64,000 nt of DNA from Pseudomonadota bacterium (GTDB taxonomy: Bacteria > Pseudomonadota > Gammaproteobacteria > Burkholderiales > Burkholderiaceae_F). Positions 55,766-64,000 of this stretch are shown in pieces; position 1 is the first letter of the stretch; each line of letters starts with the position of its first letter. The stretch is taken from contig JAKCCX010000005.1 of the NCBI GenBank assembly GCA_021838715.1, positions 1-64,000 of the forward strand, read 5' to 3'. The translations under genes and the position numbers were made by a program. The notes beneath the pieces were generated by a model. It saw nothing but the letters and a program-made list of their open reading frames with translations. It was not told the DNA's origin and did not search any database.

Positions 55766-56785
55766 TTAGTGGATCTGCGCGGCCCAGTACTTTTCGATAT
55801 TTTTGACCAGCGACGGCGGCAGCGCGACGTAGACGAGCTTCTTCGCCTGGCCTTGGCCGTGCTCCAGCGCCCAGCGGAAGAAGGTCATCGCGGCCTTCGA
55901 GCGCGCCGGATCCCGCGGGTGCTTGTAGACCAGCACGAAGGTGCTGGCGGCGATCGGCCAGGACGTGGCGCCCGGCGCATCGGTGATCACCATGTTGAAG
56001 TCCTGGTCCACCGGCCAATGGGCCTTGGCCGCGGCGGCCGAGAAGCTCTCCAGGCTGGGGGCGACGTACTTGCCGGCCTGGTTCTTCATCAGGGTGTAGG
56101 ACATCCGGGTTTCGAGCGCGTAGGCCAGTTCGACGTAGCCGATCGAGCCCTTGAGCTGCTTGACGTACGCCGAGACGCCTTCGTTGCCCTTGCCGCCGAC
56201 GCCGGCCGGCCAGGCCACGGAGGTGCCTTCGCCGACCTTGCTCTTCCAGGCGGGGCTGACCTTGCCCAGGTAGTCGACGAAGTTGAAGGTCGTGCCCGAG
56301 CCGTCGGAACGATGCACGACGGAGATCTCCCCGTCGCCCAGGTTCAGGCCGGGGTTGAGCGCGGCGATCGCCGGATCGTTCCAGTGGGTGATTTCGCCGA
56401 GATAGATCTTGGCCAGGGTCGGGCCGTCCAGCTTGAGCTGGCCGGGTTTGATGCCTTCGATGTTGACCACCGGCACGACGCCGCCGATCACCACCGGGAA
56501 TTGCGCCAGGCCGTGCTGCGCCAGCACCTTGGGAGCCAGCGGCATGTCGGTGGCGCCGAAGTCCACCGTTCCCGCCTTGATCTGGGCGATGCCGCCGCCC
56601 GATCCGATGGACTGGTAGTTGATCTTGGTACCGGTCGCCGCGTTGTAGTCGGCGGACCACTTGGAGAGCAGCGGATAGACGAAGGTCGAACCGGCGCCGG
56701 TGATTTCGGCTGCGGACGCCGCGTGGGCCAGCAACAGGCCGCAGGCAGCCGCCGTCGCGAAGCGGGCGAGCAAAGATCGATTCAT
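55766..56785 (-). CDS. pstS: Phosphate-binding protein PstS
   Basis: The periplasmic phosphate receptor, 339 residues. It has a signal peptide ending AAHAASA-AEI (about residue 25), GAGSTFVYPLLSKWS at the mature N-terminus, GSGGGIAQI for phosphate contact, and the VHRSDGSGTTFNF motif. It is the first gene of pstSCAB and is preceded by a Pho box. Confidence 0.96.
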   Translation of the reverse strand: MNRSLLARFATAAACGLLLAHAASAAEITGAGSTFVYPLLSKWSADYNAATGTKINYQSIGSGGGIAQIKAGTVDFGATDMPLAPKVLAQHGLAQFPVVIGGVVPVVNIEGIKPGQLKLDGPTLAKIYLGEITHWNDPAIAALNPGLNLGDGEISVVHRSDGSGTTFNFVDYLGKVSPAWKSKVGEGTSVAWPAGVGGKGNEGVSAYVKQLKGSIGYVELAYALETRMSYTLMKNQAGKYVAPSLESFSAAAAKAHWPVDQDFNMVITDAPGATSWPIAASTFVLVYKHPRDPARSKAAMTFFRWALEHGQGQAKKLVYVALPPSLVKNIEKYWAAQIH

Positions 56786-56876
56786 GGAATGTTCCTTCCG
56801 GTAAAGTGGATTTCTGTACGCGAACGCGCAGCGCGACGGTACGCGGCGATTGTTTCCACAAAGTTACATGTCAAAT

Positions 56877-56894
56877 ATTACAGAATGGTTACAG
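56877..56894 (-). promoter_or_regulatory. Pho box upstream of pstS
   Basis: On the minus strand CTGTAAC-CATT-CTGTAAT: two 7-bp direct repeats separated by 4 bases, fitting the PhoB consensus CTGTCAT-N4-CTGTCAT. A weaker third repeat (TTGACAT) follows at the same 11-base spacing. Confidence 0.8.
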
Positions 56895-57000
56895 AGGGTG
56901 CCGATGTCGTCGGAACGCTGAATTTTCATGATGAGAAATATCGTTTCATAATTTGAAATTTATGCGGGGGATGGTACATTCCTTAAAAAGGAGACAGCTG

Positions 57001-59712
<2,712 letters not shown>

Positions 59713-59729
59713 GAGAGAGGGAATCGATC

Positions 59730-61091
59730 ATGGCCAATCCCGTGGCAGACGTCGTGGAAGTGCGGGTTCCGGATATCGGGGATTTCAAGGACGTCGAGGT
59801 CATTGAACTGCTGGTCAAGCCCGGCGACACGATCGCCGTCGACCAGTCGCTGATCACCGTCGAATCCGACAAGGCATCGATGGAGATTCCGTCGGCCGCG
59901 GCGGGCGTCGTGCGCGAGCTCAAGCTGCAGATCGGCGACAAGGTGTCGAAGGGGGCGCTCGTCCTGCTGCTCGAGCCGGCGGCGGCCGCCGCGGCACCCG
60001 CGCCAGCGGTCGCGGCGGAGCCCGCGGTAGCGGACAAGCCCCCAGCGGCGAAGCCGGAAACGGTGCCGAAGGCGGACAATCCGCCGCCGACGTCGGGCTC
60101 CGCAAGCGGTGTGACCGTTGCTGCGGCAGCCGCCGCCGCGCCGGTCGGCGCCGTTTCGAGCACGGTCCATGCGTCGCCGTCGGTGCGCGCGATGGCCCGC
60201 GAACTGGGCGTCGACCTGTCGCGCGTGTCGGGCAGCGGCCCCAAGGCGCGGGTGACCCACGACGATGTGCGCGCGTTCGTCAAGAGCGTGATGCAGGGTG
60301 CGCAGGCGCCGGTGGGCGGATCCGGCTCCGGCATCGTCGCCGCGGGCGGTGCGCCGCTGCCGGCGTGGCCGCAGGTCGACTTCGCCAAGTTCGGGCCGAT
60401 CGAACGGGTCGAGATGTCGCGCATCCGCAGGATTTCCGGCCCCGGCCTCCACCGCAACTGGGTGAGCATTCCGCACGTGACCAATCACGAGGATGCCGAC
60501 ATCACGGAACTGGAAGCCTTCCGGGTCCAGCTCAACCGGGAGCACGAAAAGCGCGGCATCAAGCTCACCATGCTCGCCTTCCTCGTCAAGGCCTGCGTCG
60601 CGGCCCTGCAGCGGTTCCCGGATTTCAACAGCTCGCTCGATGCGGCCGGCGGCGACGCGGTGATCCGCAAGGGCTACTACCACATCGGTTTCGCGGCGGA
60701 CACGCCCAACGGCCTGGTCGTTCCGGTGATCCGCGACGCCGACCGCAAGGGCGTGCTTGAAATCGCGCAGGAGATGACCGCGCTGGCGGCCAAGGCGCGC
60801 GAAGGCAAGCTGAGCCCGGCGGAGATGCAGGGCGGCACGTTCTCGATCTCGTCCCTGGGCGGGATCGGCGGCACCTATTTCACACCGATCATCAATGCGC
60901 CCGAGGTGGCGATCCTCGGCGTGTGCCGCGCGACGATGCGTCCGGTCTGGGACGGCGAACAGTTCGTGCCGCGCCTGATCCTGCCGATGTCGCTGTCCTG
61001 GGATCATCGGGTGATCGACGGCGCGGGCGCGGCGCGCTTCAACGCCTACCTCGCCCAGGTGCTGGCCGACTTCCGCCGCGTGTTGCTGTAA
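59730..61091 (+). CDS. aceF: Dihydrolipoamide acetyltransferase (PDH E2)
   Basis: E2 core of pyruvate dehydrogenase. The 453-residue protein has a single lipoyl domain with the lipoylated Lys48 (ESDKASME), an Ala/Pro linker, a peripheral subunit-binding domain (ASPSVRAMARELGVDLSRV) and the catalytic domain ending SLSWDHRVIDGAGAARF. It starts 17 bases after aceE with GAGAGGGAA upstream. Confidence 0.97.
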   Translation: MANPVADVVEVRVPDIGDFKDVEVIELLVKPGDTIAVDQSLITVESDKASMEIPSAAAGVVRELKLQIGDKVSKGALVLLLEPAAAAAAPAPAVAAEPAVADKPPAAKPETVPKADNPPPTSGSASGVTVAAAAAAAPVGAVSSTVHASPSVRAMARELGVDLSRVSGSGPKARVTHDDVRAFVKSVMQGAQAPVGGSGSGIVAAGGAPLPAWPQVDFAKFGPIERVEMSRIRRISGPGLHRNWVSIPHVTNHEDADITELEAFRVQLNREHEKRGIKLTMLAFLVKACVAALQRFPDFNSSLDAAGGDAVIRKGYYHIGFAADTPNGLVVPVIRDADRKGVLEIAQEMTALAAKAREGKLSPAEMQGGTFSISSLGGIGGTYFTPIINAPEVAILGVCRATMRPVWDGEQFVPRLILPMSLSWDHRVIDGAGAARFNAYLAQVLADFRRVLL

Positions 61092-61114
61092 GCACGTCGG
61101 GGCGGAGGACGGAC

Positions 61115-61663
61115 GTGACGGACGCAGCGAACCCGGGTGTACCCGGCTCGGCGCAATCGGCGATCACGATTGCGCCGATCGATCTGCGGCATGTCGACAG
61201 CTTCGGCGACTGTCTTGGCGAGGTCGCGCGGGAACGCAAGTACCTGGCGATCGTCGACGGCTTCTCCCTGGAGCAGAACGCGGCGTGGGTTGCCGCCGAT
61301 CGCTCGCTCGGGAACCCGTTCCACGTCGCGCTCGACGGCGATCGGGTCGTCGGCTGGTGCGAAGTGCGGCGCGACCCGCTACCCGGGCGCGGCCATGGCG
61401 GCGTGCTGGGGATCGGCGTGCGGGCGGCATACCGGCGCCAGGGGCTGGGGCGCCGTCTGATGGCGACGGCGATCGCCGACGCCTGGATGCGCGGGTTCGA
61501 GCGTATCGAATTGTGGGCTCGCGCGCCGAACGAGGCGGCGATCTCCCTCTACCGGAAATTCGGCTTTGTCGAGGAGGGGCGCCGCCGCGATGCGGTGCGC
61601 CTGGACGACGGCCCCGAAGATGAAGTGCTGATGGCAATCCGTTTCGTAAAGGAAACCGTGTGA
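61115..61663 (+). CDS. GNAT-family N-acetyltransferase
   Basis: A 182-residue GNAT protein with the acetyl-CoA motif A GIGVRAAYRRQGLGRRLM (about residues 90-107) and motif B (NEAAISLYRKFGFVEEG). GTG 61115 has GGCGGAGGA 6 bases upstream. It lies inside the PDH operon between aceF and lpd; its stop overlaps the lpd start (GTGTGA). The substrate is unknown; small molecules, ribosomal proteins or PDH itself are possible. Confidence 0.85.
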   Translation: MTDAANPGVPGSAQSAITIAPIDLRHVDSFGDCLGEVARERKYLAIVDGFSLEQNAAWVAADRSLGNPFHVALDGDRVVGWCEVRRDPLPGRGHGGVLGIGVRAAYRRQGLGRRLMATAIADAWMRGFERIELWARAPNEAAISLYRKFGFVEEGRRRDAVRLDDGPEDEVLMAIRFVKETV

Positions 61664-63078
61664 ACGAACCATACGACCTTCTCGTGCTCGGCGCAGGCCC
61701 CGGCGGATACTCGGCGGCGTTTCGCGCCGCCGACCTCGGCATGCGCGTGGCGCTGGTGGAGCGCGGCCCGACGCTGGGCGGCGTGTGCCTCAACGTCGGC
61801 TGCATTCCTTCCAAGGCGTTGCTGCATGTTGCGGCGGTGCTCGAGGAAGCCGTGCATCTGGCCGGCGTCGGGGTCGAGTTCGCGCCGCCGCAGATCGATC
61901 TCGCGAAACTGCGTGCGCATCGGAGCCAGGTCGTGGGCAAGCTGACGTCGGGGCTCGCCGCGATGGCCAAGCTGCGCAAGGTCGACGTGCTGCGCGGCAC
62001 GGGGCGGTTCGCCGACCCCCACACCCTGGCATGGACGGCCGCCGAGGGCGGCGAGACCCGCAACATCGGGTTTCGCCAGGCGATCATCGCAGCCGGCTCC
62101 GAGCCGGTCGCACTGCCGTTCCTGCCGCAGGATCCGCGCATCGTCGACTCCACCGGCGTCCTCGAACTGCCGTTCCTGCCCAAGCGCATGCTGGTCATCG
62201 GCGGCGGCATCATCGGGCTGGAAATGGCGACGGTGTATTCGGCCCTGGGGGCGCGGGTCGACGTCGTCGAACTGACCGACGGCCTGATGCCGGGAACCGA
62301 TCGCGATCTGGTCAAGGTCTGGCACAAGCGCAATGAACACCGCTTCGATCGGGTTCTGCTGCGCACGCGCGCCGCGGCGGTCGACGCGCTGCCGGAGGCG
62401 GTGCGCGTGCGGTTCGAGGGCGAGCAGGCGCCCGAGGGACCGGTCGATTACGACCTCGTCCTGGTTTCCGCCGGACGGCGTCCCAACGGCAAGGCGATCG
62501 GCGCCGAGGCGGCGGGCGTGCAGGTCGACGAGCGCGGGTTCATCCCGACCGACGCGCAGATGCGTACCAACGTCGCACACATCTTCGCCATCGGCGATAT
62601 CGCCGGGGCGCCCATGCTGGCGCACAAGGCCGTGCATGAGGGCCATGTCGCGGCCGAAGTCGCCGCCGGTAACAAGGCGGCGTTCGACGCGCGCGTGATT
62701 CCCTCGGTCGCGTATACCGACCCGGAGATCGCCTGGGCCGGTCTCACCGAAGACGAAGCGCGCGCGCGCGGCGTCGCCGTCAAGAAGGCGGTGTTTCCCT
62801 GGAACGCGTCCGGGCGGGCGATCGCCAACGGACGCGACGAAGGGTTCACCAAGCTGCTGTTCGACGAGACGACCCATCGCATCGTCGGCGGCGCGATCGT
62901 CGGCACGCACGCCGGCGACCTGATCGGCGAAATTGCGCTGGCGATCGAGATGGGTGCGGACGCGCTGGATATCGGCAAGACCATCCACCCCCATCCGACC
63001 TTGTGCGAGTCGGTGGGGCTGGCGGCCGAGGTGGCCGAAGGCGCGTGCACGGATCTGCCGCCGGCGCGGAAACGATAG
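61660..63078 (+). CDS. lpd: Dihydrolipoamide dehydrogenase (PDH E3)
   Basis: Flavoprotein that reoxidises the lipoyl groups. The 472-residue protein has an FAD-binding [10 protein letters not shown], the redox disulfide [12 protein letters not shown] (Cys43 and Cys48), the NAD-binding [10 protein letters not shown], and the active-site His in HPHPTLCE (about residue 444). It lacks an N-terminal lipoyl domain, which some betaproteobacterial PDH E3 proteins carry. It starts with GTG overlapping the GNAT stop. Confidence 0.97.
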   Translation: MNEPYDLLVLGAGPGGYSAAFRAADLGMRVALVERGPTLGGVCLNVGCIPSKALLHVAAVLEEAVHLAGVGVEFAPPQIDLAKLRAHRSQVVGKLTSGLAAMAKLRKVDVLRGTGRFADPHTLAWTAAEGGETRNIGFRQAIIAAGSEPVALPFLPQDPRIVDSTGVLELPFLPKRMLVIGGGIIGLEMATVYSALGARVDVVELTDGLMPGTDRDLVKVWHKRNEHRFDRVLLRTRAAAVDALPEAVRVRFEGEQAPEGPVDYDLVLVSAGRRPNGKAIGAEAAGVQVDERGFIPTDAQMRTNVAHIFAIGDIAGAPMLAHKAVHEGHVAAEVAAGNKAAFDARVIPSVAYTDPEIAWAGLTEDEARARGVAVKKAVFPWNASGRAIANGRDEGFTKLLFDETTHRIVGGAIVGTHAGDLIGEIALAIEMGADALDIGKTIHPHPTLCESVGLAAEVAEGACTDLPPARKR

Positions 63079-63113
63079 GTATCATTGGCGGCTCTTTTCG
63101 AAGGATTCCGCCC

Positions 63114-63806
63114 GTGACCGACAAGCTGAGCCAGGACGAACTCAAGCGCGCCGTGGCGCGCGCCGCCATACAACACATCACGCCGTGCCTGGGCACGGGA
63201 GCTGCGCTGGGCGTGGGGACGGGTTCCACCGCGGATCTGTTCATCGACGAACTGGCCGCCCATCGCGATGCGATCGCGGCCGCGGTCGCCAGCTCGGAGC
63301 GCAGCGCGAAGCGTCTGCGCACCCACGGCATCCGGGTCGTCGATCTGAACGAGGTCGAATCGATTCCGGTCTACGTCGACGGTGCCGATGAGATCGACCC
63401 GACCTTCGCCATGATCAAGGGCGGGGGCGGCGCGCTCACCCGCGAGAAGATCGTGGCCGCCGTCGCTGCGAGCTTCGTCTGCATTGCCGATGCGAGCAAG
63501 AAGGTCGACGTGCTGGGCCGCTTCCCGCTGCCGGTCGAGGTCATTCCGATGGCACGCAATTTCCTGATGCGCGAGCTGACCAAGCTGGGCGGGGAGCCCC
63601 GCCTGCGCGAAGGATTCCGCACCGACAACGGCAACGAGATTCTCGATGTCCATGGCCTGCAGATCTCCGATCCGCGGACCCTCGAGGCGTACCTGAACCA
63701 GATTCCCGGCGTCGTCACCGTCGGCCTGTTCGCCGCGCGCGGTGCGGACGTCCTGCTGCTGGGAACGCCGGACGGCGTGCAGGAGCTCCGCCGGCCGGGA
63801 TGCTGA
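63114..63806 (+). CDS. rpiA: Ribose-5-phosphate isomerase A
   Basis: RpiA interconverts ribose 5-phosphate and ribulose 5-phosphate. The 230-residue protein has [21 protein letters not shown] and [15 protein letters not shown] 63114 follows AAGGA (63101-63105). It ends in RRPGC just before repeat copy D. Confidence 0.95.
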   Translation: MTDKLSQDELKRAVARAAIQHITPCLGTGAALGVGTGSTADLFIDELAAHRDAIAAAVASSERSAKRLRTHGIRVVDLNEVESIPVYVDGADEIDPTFAMIKGGGGALTREKIVAAVAASFVCIADASKKVDVLGRFPLPVEVIPMARNFLMRELTKLGGEPRLREGFRTDNGNEILDVHGLQISDPRTLEAYLNQIPGVVTVGLFAARGADVLLLGTPDGVQELRRPGC

Positions 63807-63828
63807 GCGCCGGCCACCCCATATTCCC

Positions 63829-63864
63829 GATTCCTCCTTGGGACAGAGGGCGGGGGTGAGGGGG
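63829..63864. repeat. Palindromic GGGTGAGGG-type repeat, copy D (partly degraded)
   Basis: TTCCTCCTTGGGA then AGAGGGCGGGGGTGAGGGGG. The right half matches the other copies; the left arm is weakened. It lies in the gap between rpiA and the last gene. Confidence 0.6.
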
Positions 63865-63879
63865 TATAACCGGGCCACC

Positions 63880-64000
63880 ATGCAGCAGCATCGTCTTTCC
63901 TTTCTTGCCACCGCCGGCTTCGAAGCCGCGCGCAGCCTCGCGTTTGCACCCCCGGACCATCGTCTCGGGCGCGTGCACGGCCACGGCTTTCGTGCCTTCG
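63880..64000 (+). CDS. 6-carboxytetrahydropterin synthase (QueD) family protein, partial
   Basis: The first 40 codons of a gene cut by the window end. The start MQQHRLSFLATAGFEAARSL and the motif LGRVHGHGFR, with the zinc-ligand His pair, fit the QueD/PTPS family, a queuosine-pathway enzyme. ATG 63880 is the first possible start after repeat D. No Shine-Dalgarno is obvious. Confidence 0.65.
   Translation, partial: MQQHRLSFLATAGFEAARSLAFAPPDHRLGRVHGHGFRAF

Overview
The window is a GC-rich chromosomal segment from a betaproteobacterium. This rests on gene order: mucD/degQ-lepA-lepB-DUF4845-rnc-era-recO-pdxJ-acpS-nagZ-uvrC; glnA-DUF4124-ntrB-ntrC; aceE-aceF-lpd; and a kinase/phosphatase pair ahead of rph-rdgB-hemW. 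A tRNA-Ala(CGC) gene, GSI-type glutamine synthetase and a PEP-CTERM protein fit the same group. I cannot name a genus.

Layout. 1-13147 is a dense, mostly overlapping housekeeping run: a 5'-truncated periplasmic protease, EF4, signal peptidase, RNase III, Era, RecO, PdxJ, AcpS, NagZ, UvrC, MnmH (SelU) and PgsA. 13328-17430 encodes an HAE-like RND pump with its adaptor. A convergent outer-membrane protein gene and tRNA-Ala(CGC) follow. 18404 to about 32.5 kb is a foreign island at the 3' end of that tRNA. It holds the N-terminus of a tyrosine recombinase fused in frame to the C-terminus of an IS21 IstA, then IstB, a small third IS ORF and IS end repeats. After that come a probable phage spanin remnant, an AbiE toxin-antitoxin pair whose toxin gene is frameshifted, an AbiL-like pair (AAA ATPase plus RloB/TOPRIM protein) on the minus strand, and a complete Wadjet type I system (jetA-jetB-jetC-jetD), ended by a strong inverted repeat. 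32715-38718 is a tripartite HME-type RND efflux operon.

38767-41577 (minus strand) has gmk, a secreted GH5-like hydrolase and yicC. 41654-46141 has a Ser/Thr kinase, a PP2C phosphatase, rph, rdgB and hemW. 46163-51131 is the nitrogen-regulation cluster: glnA with an NtrC operator and a sigma-54-like promoter, a terminator, a DUF4124 protein, ntrB and ntrC. A PEP-CTERM gene with a close match to a sigma-54 promoter follows, then xthA on the minus strand. The pst operon (pstS-C-A-B, minus strand) has a Pho box, with an attenuator-like hairpin after pstS. The PDH operon (aceE-aceF-GNAT-lpd), rpiA and the start of a QueD-family gene close the window.

The unusual content is the island. It stacks three anti-phage/anti-plasmid modules (AbiE, AbiL-like, Wadjet) behind a tRNA and a recombinase that was destroyed by fusion with an insertion sequence, so the island probably can no longer excise itself. 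A GGGTGAGGG-type palindromic repeat occurs four times; one copy is translated into the PdxJ C-terminus and another into the MnmH N-terminus. No system looks wholly undescribed. The most useful leads are the chimeric recombinase/transposase ORF, the decayed AbiE toxin, and the PEP-CTERM sigma-54 promoter next to ntrC.
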